Origin: Armigeres subalbatus
Taxonomy: Eukaryota > Arthropoda > Insecta > Diptera > Culicidae
DNA: 64,000 nucleotides
Direction: 5' to 3'
NCBI RefSeq assembly: GCF_024139115.2
Contig: NC_085141.1
Location: 377,362,995-377,426,994 of the forward strand
Below, piece by piece: positions 35,115-46,399 of the stretch. A model generated the notes under the pieces. It was not told where the DNA came from, ran no database searches, and saw only the letters and a list, made by a program, of their open reading frames with translations. Positions within the stretch are counted from its first letter, which is position 1; the number at the start of each line of letters is the position of its first letter. The translations under genes were made by a program, and so were the position numbers.

Positions 35115-37119
35115 TTTTAAATGGGGTGCCGCTGATAACGCGAATGCATTTAGTTTGGATTCCGGGAGGCTTGTCTTTAAAAATGCAGAAATTGTTTTCA
35201 GGATATTGAAGAAATCCTGGAAAACTCTTTTCAGGTTCTTGAAGAGAAGTCTCCCAAGAAATTGGGTTAATTGTGTGACAATTTTCAGAACATATTTTTG
35301 CTTTTTTTGGAAAATCCAGAAGTAGGAAAATTGGAGATTTTTTCAAAGAAAATCATTTCAGAACTGCTAAAAAAATACTTTCAAAATTTCGAAACGTATC
35401 CTAACAGGATTTGAAGAATTTCTTTCAGATAAACTCTTTCATGAAAATAACCTTGAAAGATTTTTTATAAATTCTTTCCTAACAAGAATAATGCTTTTTT
35501 TAAAATGATTTTTGAAAAATACTGCACTAGGACTTTAATCCTTTCATGAGCTTTGAGAAAATCCTGTTAGAAGTTTGGGAAAAGCCTTCAACAGCTTTAA
35601 GAAATATCGTTTCAGGATTTTAAGGTAAACTATTTTACGATGTTGGTGAAAATCCATTCGGTGTTTAAAGGAAATCCTTCAAGATTTGAAAGAAAATCTT
35701 TTCTTTCCAAGATTTGTAGAAAAATCTTTCCAGCATCACCGTTGGACATTAAAATCTATACACTTAAGCACTTCAGTATATAGAAAATACAAATTGAACG
35801 CAAATAAAACGTTCGTCGTTAGTACAGGCTCTATTTTTGGAATGTTCCACTTTTACGCATTGAAAGTTACGAAAAACATGTTAAAATTATGAACAAAGTC
35901 AACACCTCCTGAATCGAAATCCGCCAACCGTGGACGGATTTCGAATCAAATATCAAAATCCGTACAGCTTATTTTTGACTAAATATTTAAATTACAGCCA
36001 ATAAACTCTACTTCTACCACTTGAGAAGCGATCCCTATGATTTATTTCCCACTAATTTAGTTTTATTTATTGTTATTTACAGTTTGAATACAGTCACTTT
36101 TGGAAGAATTCTAGTCAGCACGCGAACAAGTGGCACCAAAAGCTACGACTTTTCTGGGTGGTGATTTGTTTTCGATTTTTGTTGTTTTAATTTCAAAGCC
36201 TACTCTTCATTTTAATGGCCAAAAAGCTTACTGTCAAGTATATGAACAGGACAAGATAAAGTATTTATAAATTAATTACATTTTATTTATTGATTTCTCC
36301 TGAGGTGGACGGATTTTGGTCCCCCAAGGTACAATGAAAATCTTTTCACGATTTTGAGAACTTTGGAGAAGAAAATTCTTACCAGATTTTGAGGAAATCC
36401 CTTTCATGGTTTTGAAAAGAATATTTTGAGCATTTCGAAGAGAATTCTTTCAGGATGTTGAGGAACTTTTTTTCTGAGAAAAATCGTTTCTGAATTTTGA
36501 TGAAAGTTTTTCCAGAATGTCGAAAAAAATCTTTGCGAGACTTTGAAGGAAACCATTCTGGATTCTGACGAAAATCCTTTACGAAAATCATTTCTGAAAT
36601 TCTATTTATTTATTTTGAAAACTTTTAAATTACAAGGATAATCTTTTCATGGTTTATAAGAAGAGTTTTGAGTCCAATCATTAAAGAAAGTTAAAGAATT
36701 TTTTTCGCGATTTTAAGGAAAATATTCTCTGCATTTTGAGTCTTTTCAAAATTGCCAGAAAATCTTCTGAAAATTTTGAAAAGAATTCTCCACGCGTTTT
36801 GAAAACAAAAATCTTGCTTTTTAGGATTCTGAGAAAATTCCTGTAAAATTTGGGATTCGGCTACTCGGACTATGCATAGCACTAAATAAAGAAATCATGC
36901 GATTGGCTGAAAGTTGTCCTTACTGGAGAATTCCCGAAGACTTGTATTGAAATTGTAATGAAAATCTTCCAAGGAACCAAAAAAATAAATCGGCTACGTT
37001 TTAAAGACGGTAAATTCTTCTCCGAAATCACAAACTTTTGCACTTACCGCAGTGTGAATAAAAATTAAAGACCATTACCTCGATTCAGGGGTGAGCAACA
37101 CGCGTTGAAGCCGAAATAA

Positions 37120-37375
37120 CCGGCTAGCAAGAAGAGAAGACTGGTCCAATACTACACGCAGCTACTGGAAATGGCACTTCGAACGGAAGAGCAGCTAGGC
37201 GCAACTGTTCTTGAAGATGGCTGGAGAGATACTGGAGCTGCCATTGGTAGCAGCGCAGCTACTGAGCTAGACACGGTGTTTCCGGATCAGAAAAAAGCTA
37301 CTACTGGTATGATGGCGAATGTGAGCAGTTAGTGGAAGAGAAGATTGTAGCATGGGCGAGATTTCGTTGAATGAA
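37120..37375 (+). pseudogene. Non-LTR retrotransposon fragment, endonuclease-RT linker
   Basis: One frame reads QYYTQLLEMALRTEEQLGAT and then WRDTGAAIGSSAATELD. After a frameshift the next frame reads YYWYDGECEQLVEEKIVAWA. The W/Y-(Y/F)-D-x-E-C motif is the conserved segment just before the polymerase in RTE-like and other non-LTR elements. No endonuclease or polymerase core remains. Dead fragment. Confidence 0.5.
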
Positions 37376-37796
37376 GAAATTATGTTTTTAAATCAACTTT
37401 TTTCTGGAACCTTAAATCAATAAATAATTGGAAACTTGTTTTAAGTACGTCATGTTCAAGGCATTCCATGGCCTCTGAAGGAACGTAGTGCCACATAAGT
37501 TGTTTACAGTTCAGCTTTCCGTTGTTTGAAATACGCACCTCTAAATATGGGAAAATATAAAACAATTTGGTAATTAGTTAATAGGTACTCTTGTTTTTCT
37601 TCTTGGAAAGTCATTTAGTCTGCTAATGACCGATAAAGTGAGAAACACAATTAAGATAAACTTCACGAACCAAAGCCAGTTTTGTTAACTAAACCATCTC
37701 TTCCTTATTACTTATGAATCACTACCAATCCGTTTCGGCTAATCGATTATCCTGCAGTCGATTTCATGCTTCGTTTTGTGGACACCACGCCGCTCA

Positions 37797-37843
37797 TATA
37801 TATTTCATTTCCAATTGGCTTTTTTCTATCATTCGCCGTCAGT
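37797..37843 (+). promoter_or_regulatory. Core promoter of the 37.9-kb secreted-protein gene
   Basis: TATATATTT at 37797-37805 is followed 34 bases later by a TCATT initiator (37829-37833), with a second TCAGT at 37839-37843. Transcription from either gives a 5' UTR of under 40 bases and excludes the upstream in-frame ATG at 37766, which supports the start at 37868. Confidence 0.55.
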
Positions 37844-37867
37844 AGTTGTGCTGCTTGTTCAGAAGAA

Positions 37868-38712
37868 ATGCCACGCTCGTTCGTCCTGTGGACCTTATTC
37901 GTGGTTGCGGCCAGCGCCCAACTCATCCCGGAGTCCCCTAGAACTAATTCACTCCGCACGTCCAGTTCACGTAATCCGCCCCTACATCAGGCCCGTTTCT
38001 ATGGAACCTCCCGCAAGGAGCATCTGCTGGAAGCCATTAGCCATATCGTGAAGGCTGGAAGCCTTCGGGAAAGTGAGGTTCTACGTTCGGCATTCCGAAG
38101 CTTTCGTCCAATGAAACCGCAGAAGCCAATACTGCCGGATATTACACCCAAAAAAATACCTGCGGTTAACGCCCCGCCGATCCGCGATTTAATCGAGAAT
38201 CCGGTTAAAAGCACCGATGTAATCGAAGTCATAGTCGATGGGCTCAAGCAAGATGTGCATCACGATATCCTGGATACCAAATCGAAGCTGAAGCAGAATA
38301 AGAAAATTGTCAACAGTGAAAGTCCAACTTCAACACCGGCGGCGATTGGTGTCAAAAACGGCGGAACAGAAGCTGATCCGAGGGCCAGCATCCGCGCCAT
38401 GCTCCAAGCGGAAGTGGAACGCCTCAAGACGCCAAAACCAGAACCGTCGCCCGGCGATGTCCTCAAGGGTATGATACAGCACCTGACCGCATCGCTCGGT
38501 AAATTGGTCGGTGCGATCGACGATGCGGACTCAAAAGGTGAGTTGGAATAGGAAGACAGTGTAGGAAGTGCAAATCTGTGTGGCAGTAAACCACATTCAT
38601 CCGATTCGTTCCAATTGAAGGTTCCGTGCCGAAAGACCTGGTAAAACATATCGATACTGTTATTCCAGAGACAGATACAACCGTCGATGAGCTGCTTGCC
38701 AATATTAAGTGA
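37868..38712 (+). CDS. Secreted protein of unknown function, paralog 1 (two exons)
   Basis: Exon 1 is 37868-38537. An 83-base intron, 38538-38620, runs from GTGAGT to TTGAAG, and exon 2 is 38621-38712, giving 253 residues. Without splicing the frame would stop four codons later at 38551. Splicing is preferred because exon 2 restores alignment with the paralog at 58.6 kb: GSVPKDLVKHIDTVIPE against GAVDKALVAEMDDVLPE. Residues 1-17 are a signal peptide (MPRSFVLWTLFVVAASA). Block 1 (50-66) is KEHLLEAISHIVKAGSL; the middle is Pro/Lys-rich and low in structure; block 2 (about 170-190) and block 3 (197-240) are amphipathic helices. There are no cysteines in the mature protein and no known domain. 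AATAAA follows the stop by 14 bases. A GTGAGT overlaps the stop region at 38709, so a further exon cannot be excluded. I do not recognise the family. Confidence 0.75.
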
Positions 38713-38726
38713 GTTTGGGGTGATGA

Positions 38727-38732
38727 AATAAA
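38727..38732 (+). terminator. Polyadenylation signal of paralog 1
   Basis: AATAAA 14 bases after the exon 2 stop codon, supporting the predicted gene end at 38712. Confidence 0.6.
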
Positions 38733-38739
38733 TAATCGC

Positions 38740-39530
38740 AAAGTAGACGCACGTAGCAAAAACAATGCACATTGAACGAAAGCACATCAAACGGAAGCAC
38801 TTTTGATTAATCAGGCCAACACTATTCTGCACTTTGTTAGTATGTATGATATATTGTTCAAGGAGAGTATTGGCACGAATGAATAATAGTTTTTTATGTA
38901 TAAAAATCGCACGGTACTTTAGTTGTCCATAGTCACTCCAAAAAAAATGTAATTTCACTAGAGAAAATTTGTTGGTTTTTGGAGTCTCTTCTCCTATTCA
39001 CCGATAAGATAAGTATGGTTCAAGGGGTAGGGTCATTTTACAGGCGTTGCACAGTCGTGCGTTTAGCGAAAATCGCATTACCATTTGGTTCAGTGTCTTC
39101 GGGAACAAATTTCACAAAAATGTAGAGCATCGTGGTATTGCGCAGATTCCGCCTTATTAGACTCCAGCGCGAAAATTATTTGCGTGAATATTTTCCCCGT
39201 GTCATTCACACAAATGAATTAACAATGTTTGCTGTCTTTCTAGTAAACAAAAACACGTGTATTCGATAAATAACAACAACAAAAAAAAAACAATTACAAA
39301 GATAGTTTGAATGTATTGACGTGTACGCTAAAAATTCGAAGCAAAACGAAGTTGCGCAAGAGTCTAAAAATTGCTGCAACGGGCAATACGCTTTAGATGT
39401 AATTTTCGTCACAGTAGGCGCTACACAACAAATTTTTCAATTAAGAACAAACATCACAGAATCCAAAACAAAATTCACTAAGCACACCACTCAATACGGA
39501 GACAGCGGACAACTTTTGTTTTTATTATTT
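38740..39530. other. Intergenic, nothing recognised
   Basis: No open frame with domain features. Downstream flank of paralog 1. Confidence 0.35.
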
Positions 39531-39536
39531 CAGCTT

Positions 39537-39575
39537 TGCTGCGTCGCAGCATGCGTGGAATAATGAGAATGACAG
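39537..39575 (+). repeat. Half copy of the 35-kb hairpin
   Basis: GCTGCGTCGCAGCATGCGTG followed by GAATAATGAGAATGACAG matches the reverse complement of the left half of the hairpin at 35020-35114 over 38 bases with about four differences. Confidence 0.6.
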
Positions 39576-39639
39576 CCCGAGTAGACGAAAATAGCTAAAT
39601 AATAGCAAATATTGATAAGATAGCAAAATGAGATATGAA

Positions 39640-39864
39640 CATGATTGATATAAGAGATAAAAGATCAGACGACAATATCAATATTTTGCACTAAAATATC
39701 ATGAGGAGATCAAGTTATGCTATTTGTAAGAAGTGATCAATATCATGTTCCATTAGTTTGTTCTTATCCATAGCATATCTTGCTATTCAAATGATATTTC
39801 GGTGCAAATTTTTGATATTGTTACCTGTTCTTTTATCTCTTATATCAATCAAATCCATATCATG
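39640..39864. mobile_element. MITE with about 90-bp inverted ends
   Basis: CATGATTGATATAAGAGATA at the left is mirrored by TATCTCTTATATCAATCAAA and CCATATCATG at the right. Pairing continues inward through AACAATATCAAWATTTTGCAC and AAATATCAT. The loop includes TAGTTTGTTCTTAT. A left half copy is at 19308-19500. No coding capacity. Confidence 0.7.
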
Positions 39865-40319
39865 TTTTGTTATTCTGTTCATGGCTTCTGCCCGGGAGTT
39901 GTGCGATGCTTTCATATTGAGTAGTGTGCCCTTGAAAACGAGAATATCTTTGGCAAAATTGTATTGTAATTGATTTTCAATTTTCATAAAGTGATATTGT
40001 CCAATAATATTTAAATAATGATTGAGATTTTGCAACACCCCATAAGGACAATGTGAAACACCTTGTCGGATATCATACATAAGCTCAGCTGGATAATGAA
40101 CGACTCTTTGGCAATTAAAATGAGAATTGAGTTAATGGTGAACATACAGATCTCTTCCTTCGCAGAGAGTTGGGGTGGTATTTTAGACCACTTTGAGAGA
40201 TAACTTGACAATTTTTTTTCAATAAAAGTGGGATTTAGTGGTAATGTTTACTTTTCTCCCCATGCCGTTGTAGGATTTGACGAACATATATTATAAACCC
40301 TTCAAATACACACAAAAGT

Positions 40320-40720
40320 TGTGATACCTAGGATAGAATGCGTCCATTGCATATGCTCATGGACATCCAAATAAATCCTTCAAAGGGCTTAAGATCTACA
40401 TCTACACGCTTAACCAGAGATCTTTCGACCTGTTTGAAAAGTTATACATGCCCTTTATGATACGTAGAATATAATGCGTCCATTGAATATGTTGATGGTC
40501 ATCCAAGAAAATCTTGAAGTAAGGCATTAGGGTATACATGCGTAACAAGAGATATATCAGCCTGTTTTCAATTAGGTACTGGTTGTGGTGCATAGAATAG
40601 AAAGCGTTCCTGGCATATGCTAATTGTCATCCTAGAAATTTCTTGAGTAAGTCTTTTAGGCTTACACGAGTAACTAAAAGGTCTTTATCTTGTTTTAAAT
40701 ATGGTACATTGTCTTTACGA
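40320..40720. repeat. Tandem repeat, three units of about 133 bp
   Basis: GATACSTAGRATAKAATGCGTCC recurs at 40324 and 40459 and, diverged, at 40589. Each copy is followed by a CATATGCTNATGG and a CATCCAARWAAATC block. Confidence 0.55.
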
Positions 40721-41479
40721 TATTGGCCCGATTTTTTCCCTTACACACGTTCTCGGCTTCAAATTATTAACATTTTGCATTTTTAAGGAATAAACTTTTT
40801 CGTATTTAGTAATATGAAAAGTTTGTATACCTACTAGAGTGGGGCGTCATGGTCATTTTTTCAAATCAATGGTTTTTCGAACCCATTCTGGGTCATGAAC
40901 AACTGTGCAGAATTTGGGACCGATTGGTTGCTTCCTCGCTTTCCGCATCGCGTTTGAAGTTTGTATGGAAATTAGTATGGGAGAACGTATATTTTTGCAT
41001 TTGTACTGCTAGAGGTTTCAGTTCATCGTAAACCAAGTGGCACAATGCGTTAAAGTATAACCCAAAGCATGAGCATGAGCATGAGCATTATGACCGCACA
41101 ATTCGTAGTTGCTACTCCGTGATTGACTAGAACTTGCGAAATTGTACAGAGAACACAATGAATGGGGCTTGAGACTTGCTACCCATTCTCAATGTACACG
41201 TTTCGAGAGCTCAAATATTTTAAGTCAATAACGGCGCCGGCCACGTCCTTACGGTCATATAGGAAGGGATTGTTAGTCCGACTTTCGTTGCTACTAGAGA
41301 CCGAGAACACCTCTGCATCTCCACGATTGTCTTGGGATAGGATATCGTTTTAGTTACAAAGGATAATTTATCTGGATTCACTTCGGTAAGTGATGCGATC
41401 TATGGGATGGGAAATAACACTCTCGCTGTCTGAAACTTTCACTTTCTGATTTATTCACTCACCCGCGCAAACCAGAACA

Positions 41480-41700
41480 AAATTACGACGACCGGCCGAT
41501 CGTTTTGCCTTCCGCACAAAGCAAAACTAAACTTCGACGACCGGCCGATCCGCTTACTGAGAGAAACAAGAAACAAACTTTCACTTTCTGATTTATTTAC
41601 TCACCCGCACAAAGCCAAACTAAACTTTGACGACCGGTCGATCCGCTGACTGGAGAAACACGACCGGACAAGAAACAAACTTTTACTTTCTCAGAAAAAT
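41480..41700. repeat. Direct repeats with ACGACCGGCCGATC motif
   Basis: Two diverged copies of a unit with TTCTGATTTATTCACTCACC, CGCACAAAGC, AACTAAACTT and CGACCGGYCGATCCGCT. A third copy is at 42160-42270, directly before the 99-bp array. Confidence 0.55.
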
Positions 41701-41749
41701 ATATTAAGCTCTTTTAGTGGAATGTATTAAACCGTCTAAGACGAATTAA

Positions 41750-41850
41750 GTACTGTCCATTTAATTCCACTAGTTAATTTTCGTAATCTTTGCAGATACG
41801 TATTTCGACCACAACTGTGTGGTCGTCTTCAGTGTCTTGTACTTGACTCG
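41750..41850. repeat. Dispersed repeat shared with 51375-51455
   Basis: GTCCATTTAATTCCACTAGT, GCAGATACGTATTTCGACC and GTGGTCGTCTTCAGTGTC correspond in reverse complement to the segment at 51375-51455 within the foldback loop. Confidence 0.55.
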
Positions 41851-42273
41851 ACTTGAAGAAAACAATCGCAACTTACACTATTCATACTACGCTAGGTACC
41901 TAATCTAATCTTATTTGCCTACTTTATTTACCTATACAGTAAATTACTTTATTGTTTAGGTAGAAACTTGAAAACCAAGAGCTGCCATTTCCTGATCCTT
42001 ATTCAACAGCGCTGTTTGTACCTGTCGGTGGATTTCCAAACTCTCAGCTACATCAGGTTTCCATGGGAAGAGACATTTCTTAAGATTTTAATATAATGTT
42101 AAAATCTTGAAATGTATAAACATTAAAGATGAATTAAATGGTCTTAAATCTTAATTTACCTGATTCATTTACTCACCCGCGCAAATCAGAGCAAAATTAC
42201 GGCGACCGGCCGATCGTTTTGCCTTCCGCACAAAGCAGAACTAAACTTTGACGACCAGTCGATCCGCTGACTC

Positions 42274-42708
42274 GAAACAAGAGCCAACACGCACTGAACT
42301 AATTAACTTTACTACCGGCCGCGCAATGCGAAACACAAAATTTCGGCAAATCGCGCGATCGTTCGGCCGTCCGAAACAAGAGCCAACACGCACTGAACTA
42401 ATTAACTTTACTATCGGCCGCGCAATGCAAAACACAAAATTTCGGCAAATCGCGCGATCGTTCGGCCGTCCGAAACAAGAGCCAACACGCACTGAACTAA
42501 TTAACTTTACTACCGGCCGCGCAATGCAAATCTCAAAATTTCGACAAATCGCGCGATCGTAGGCCGTCCGAAACAAGAGCCAACACGCACTGAACAAATT
42601 AACTTTACTACCGGCCGCGGAATGCAAATCACAAAATTTCGGCAAATCGCGCGATCGTTCGACCGTCCGGAACAAGAGCCAACACGCACTGAACTGATTA
42701 ACTTTACT
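42274..42708. repeat. Minisatellite of 99-bp units, about 4.4 copies
   Basis: GAAACAAGAGCCAACACGCA recurs at 42274, 42373, 42472 and 42570, with a final start at 42669. Periods are 99, 99, 98 and 99. Units contain TTTACTACCGGCCGCGCAAT and AAATCGCGCGATCGTTCGGC. A period divisible by three and lack of stops account for the apparent 161-residue minus-strand frame, which I do not regard as a gene. Confidence 0.85.
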
Positions 42709-43394
42709 CGTTAAAGTATAACCCAAAAGATGCCGAAAAACTTTGCTGAAGAAGGCACGTTGCTGGAACGTCCACGAAAAAAGTTATAACGCTTCGAACA
42801 TTGAGTGTTCAAACAATATGCAAAAAATCGTTTATTCTGCCGTTATCGTGGAGCAATAATTTAACTGAGTGTTATTTCAAAATTATTGATTTTATAGGAC
42901 TTTGAAGCTAATGGGAGATATTCGGAATGATTTGCCAAAGTAAAAATTCCGACTAGAAGGAAAATGGGTTTTGCCCTCTGACAATTACAGGTTGTCCGGT
43001 AGTGCTGGCAGAAACATTGATTTCTTGCATATGGTTTAAGCAATCAATTTTCGAAACGTAATAACATTTTTTGTAGACCTTCCAGCTACGTGCCTTCTTC
43101 GGCAAAGTCTTTCGGCATCTTCCAGGCTATATGCTAACGTATTGAGTCACGTGATTGATGGTTATTTGAAGCCGCTAAGTGCAAAAATGTAAAAAAGTAC
43201 GTTTTCCCATACTAATCTCCATGTAAATTTAAAACGCGATGCGGCATGCGAGGTTACAACCAATCGAGCCCATATTTTGCACAGTTGATTGGGGTCCCAA
43301 AACGATTCAGAAAAACCTTGATCTCACTTGATCGGACGAAGTTTGCGTTTTTCCATACAACTGCGCCCCACTCTAATACCTACTATCTGGAACC

Positions 43395-44010
43395 CATGAC
43401 AACAAGAACTACTTGGAATGTAAATATACCAAGGTGGGGTTACACAACTTGTTTATTCTTCAATATCTGTCTAGAGCAAATGATAACAAAATGAACAACT
43501 TGGAATCCAAACATATACCAATAGCCTCCCGTTCGGCGGTTGATTAGTTCCTATATGGAGTTCGTAGACTACGTAGATCCGATGGCAACAAAAACTGATA
43601 TGCTGCTTCCACACTGATATTCTTCCTTCCCCCTTCATACGGGAGTTTGGCAGAAGGAAGGTCGTGCGATATGTGTCATCACAAATATTGCCCTCCGTTC
43701 GCTTTCAAATCGACTTTTATAAAAAAAAACATCCTTCATGCCTGCCGCATCCTAACGGAACTATGAATTCTATACTTTCGCCTCTAATTCCATATTCCAT
43801 ATCATTGTAAATCGTTTAACTTCACGTAGAAGTAATACACTCAAATCATTAATTAGTGAGCAAAAAGAACTTCTTGGACTGCAAACATTTACTCAGATGA
43901 GGTTGCACAACTTGTTATTTCTTCAATTAATGGCTCAAATACGGAGGTTGATTAGCAGGTCTTGACTCTATGGCGTGTGTAGACTTATATAACCCAATGC
44001 AACAGGAAAT
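43395..44010. repeat. Pair of diverged direct repeats around a BEL gag scrap
   Basis: AAGAACTACTTGGAATGTAA, GGTTACACAACTTGTTTATT and CGGCGGTTGATTAG at 43405-43545 recur as AAGAACTTCTTGGACTGCAA, GGTTGCACAACTTGTTATTT and GGAGGTTGATTAGC at 43867-43955. Between them, 43735-43795 matches part of the BEL gag remnant at 30360-30420. Flanking direct repeats around retroelement sequence could be relic LTRs; that is inference. Confidence 0.4.
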
Positions 44011-44033
44011 ACTGTTTCGCGTGCAAGCATAAA

Positions 44034-44350
44034 TGAACCGTTTGTTTGACAAACTGCATATGTAACATTTTTGGCCAAAATGAGATTTTTTATATATTCT
44101 GAATCCTCGTCCAAAAATACGTATTCTGGCAAAAAATACGAAAAAAAAATGTTCAGTAATGGATGATTTTTTTTCATTTGTTTGAGAAACTACATATGTG
44201 CACGCACTTTGGAGAGCAATTATGGATTACTGCTTACAGTTTTTGGAAAACTATTGATCTGTATCGAAGAATTCAAAAAAATCGATGCCAATTTGTTAAA
44301 AAACAGTTTTTTGTTGTTTTTTTTTTCGAAACTGTGTCGATTACTAATTA
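44034..44350 (+). repeat. Dispersed repeat, uninterrupted copy
   Basis: Continuous homologue of the repeat split by the MITE at 5304-5839. At the insertion point it reads GTGCACATATGTAG with one TA. Confidence 0.65.
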
Positions 44351-44369
44351 TTGGATCGATTAATTAAGA

Positions 44370-46030
44370 TGCGGTTTTCGCTGAGTGAAAGCTCTTGAGT
44401 ATTTCTTTTAGCTATGTAGGTTTTCTTTTAACCTGCGCTTAATGAGGAAGCGCCATAATCAGTATAATGAAAAAAAAAATTTCCCCATACTAATTTGCAT
44501 GCAAACTTGAAATGGCTTGTGCTAAATCAGTTTTAATCAAATGAGCTCAAATTTTCGAAGGACACTCAGGATACAGAATCAGATTAGCGTTGTGGAGCAA
44601 AATCAATTTAATGAACCACCCTAATACGTACCGTATTTAACAAGACAGTCCCGTTTTTTAGACCTTACTGTGCTGTGCCTTCGTAATCTAAAAAATCCTC
44701 AATTTGTCCCGTATTTTTATTGATTCTTCCAAAGAGTTCCAAAATATTATTCGAACAAATTCAATATTTTAGGCAGTCCTCGGGTGACACATCTCTCAAC
44801 AAAGAAAGTGAACGAAACCCACAAAAAAAGTGTCAGATGATGTGTTATTAGTGTTGCTTTTAATAGAATGCTATTTATGCCTTCTCGTATTTTCCATTGA
44901 TCGACTTTTCTTAAGGTTTTTAGCAGTTAATGACAACAAGTGCTTCTCCTGGAGATTTTTTCATACAGTTTCATTTCAATGATTTTTTCTCGGAGGCATT
45001 AAAATTTGGCCAATTTCATCAGTGGATTGAACGGAATTAGTAAACTAGGTAGGCAAGTATTTCCTGAAAATCATGTAATGCCTCAACATCAATAAAATTA
45101 AGCGCAGGGCCAGACATTCCATTTTTTCAGATTAAGTTCATTTTCGATTATTCTTTTTGAATCTTCCGAATTAGGTAATTCAATATTTGTTATGTTTTTC
45201 ATATTTTTTCCACATATTTTTCAATCATTTGATTCTTTTCGAAACATTTATAATTATTCACTTATTTAGTCTTTATGAATAATTCTGAATAGGGGAAATC
45301 ATTTTTTCTAAAAAATCGGCATAAAAAATAATTTATAAATCATCTGAACAAAATCAAATTTCAGGCAGTTTCAAACTTTGGTACATTTGGTCGCAATAAA
45401 GGCTAGATTAAGTGTACTAAGGATTAAGGTTGGATTACACATCAGGAGCTTCTCTGAAATTTTCGCTCCCATGTGTGTATACGGGATTTATTGGGTTCCA
45501 TTATGAAAAATAAGAAATTCCGGTCGATTTAAAATACAATCCGGCGGTTATCTCCAAGAGTCCGATAATCAATAATCTCACCCTTTTGCTATTTGTCTTT
45601 GACATTTTTTTCTTTAACTATTTTGTTTAGCCTTCTTATGACCAATACCGGCCTTAAGCTATTGACTATTGGCTATTGTTTGTTATTTCAATTGTTCATA
45701 TTAGGAAAAGTTTTTGATATTGCTTATTATTAAAATCCTTAATGCATGTCTAAAGGAAGATCAAAATAAAATAGCACAATTAATTTAAATATTGAGAGAT
45801 GCGTAGTTTTCTGTTCCTTCGAGTTTTTGTCCGCGTCCCTTTGAAGAATGAAATGTAGATTAGTATTTTTCCACAACTAATTTAGGACAATAGAACTTAA
45901 TCAGTCCACCATGACTGATTAATTTAAAAAAAATCTAATTTCTTACACGACAACTGAAAATTAAGCCCATAAATTTTGAAAACTCCACAGCTGTTGAACT
46001 TTATCACAATATTTTTTGACTTGTCCCGTT
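44370..46030. other. Intergenic, nothing recognised
   Basis: AT-rich. No gene-like frame, RNA gene or paired element ends that I can support. Confidence 0.35.
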
Positions 46031-46240
46031 TTGCGAGCGCGTTGTCGATTGCATCGAGTCGTATTATCTCTTTCGTCGTTCGTAATTTGTGGTTTTACAG
46101 ATGGCTTATTGGGCCTTCGCAAACCTCCTGTCTCGTCGGAGGGCCGTCGTGTCAGGTCCGTTCAGCGTCCCACCTAACACCAGGGCTTGGGCTTGTGTTC
46201 TTTGAGCGGCACACGGCGCTTTGGCGGAGCTAGTTTGCGG
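46030..46240 (+). mobile_element. GC-rich probable retroelement fragment
   Basis: A sharply GC-rich island in AT-rich surroundings with CTCCTGTCTCGTCGGAGGGC and CACCAGGGCTTGGGCTTGTG. It resembles leader sequence of Aedes non-LTR elements from memory, without a decisive domain. Confidence 0.3.
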
Positions 46241-46261
46241 ATACATGTAGCTTTTACATGT

Positions 46262-46395
46262 AGCTTTTTTATACGAATGCACAATTGTGGTAACTTAGCT
46301 TAGAAACCTCGCAGTTGATAACTGTGGAAGTGCTTAATGAAGCTGCGAGGCGGCAATGTCTCAGTGGGGTATGTAATGCCAATGAAAAAGAAGAA
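46262..46395 (+). mobile_element. Feilai SINE, 3' fragment
   Basis: TATACGAATGCACAATTGTG, TTAGAAACCTCGCAGTTGAT, AACTGTGGAAGTGCTTAATG and GTATGTAATGCCAATGAAAA match the last 130 bases of the intact copy at 27442-27732; the head is missing. Confidence 0.7.
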
Positions 46396-46399
46396 TAGT

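Larger units (their letters stand above)
31930..36880. repeat. Degenerate AT-rich minisatellite, about 30-40 bp unit
   Basis: Outside the insertions listed separately, the sequence is a long run of variants of GGAAAATCCTTTCAGGATTT and TTTTGAGGAAAATC in both orientations, at roughly 30-40 base spacing. It is much more diverged than the 12.7-kb satellite and therefore older or unselected. It hosts the TIR-flanked array at 33181-34907 and the hairpin at 35020-35114. No gene is supported. Confidence 0.55.
41067..42708 (-). mobile_element. Retrotransposed insert with 19-bp TSD and (ATGCTC)n tail
   Basis: CGTTAAAGTATAACCCAAA occurs at 41048-41066 and again at 42709-42727; the other arm of the host MITE carries this region once, so it is a target duplication. 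Read on the minus strand, the insert starts with 99-base tandem repeats and ends in (ATGCTC)n after GTCATAATGC. A variable-length long duplication and a microsatellite tail are hallmarks of target-primed reverse transcription. Tandem repeats at the 5' end recall promoter monomers of some non-LTR elements. No coding region is present in 1.6 kb, so it is an internally deleted or non-autonomous element. The same tail plus ATTGACCGC occurs at 63964. Confidence 0.7.
40837..43373. mobile_element. Long-TIR MITE (GAGTGGGGCG ends), split by an insert
   Basis: GAGTGGGGCG at 40837 and CGCCCCACTC ending at 43373 are each flanked by TA. The arms are inverted for about 310 bases; shared landmarks are GCATCGCGTTT, a GGRRATTAGTATGGG motif and GATGCCGAAAAACTTTGC with GAAGAAGGCACGT. 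Subtracting the insert at 41067-42708 and its duplicated 19 bases leaves about 876 bases. No transposase. Confidence 0.75.

Noticed and set aside
37766..37867. Upstream in-frame ATG extending paralog 1 by 34 residues
   Set aside because: It lies before the TATA box and initiator, and the downstream ATG begins a canonical signal peptide.
42241..42726. 161-residue minus-strand open frame with 33-residue repeats
   Set aside because: Direct product of a 99-bp minisatellite whose period is divisible by three.
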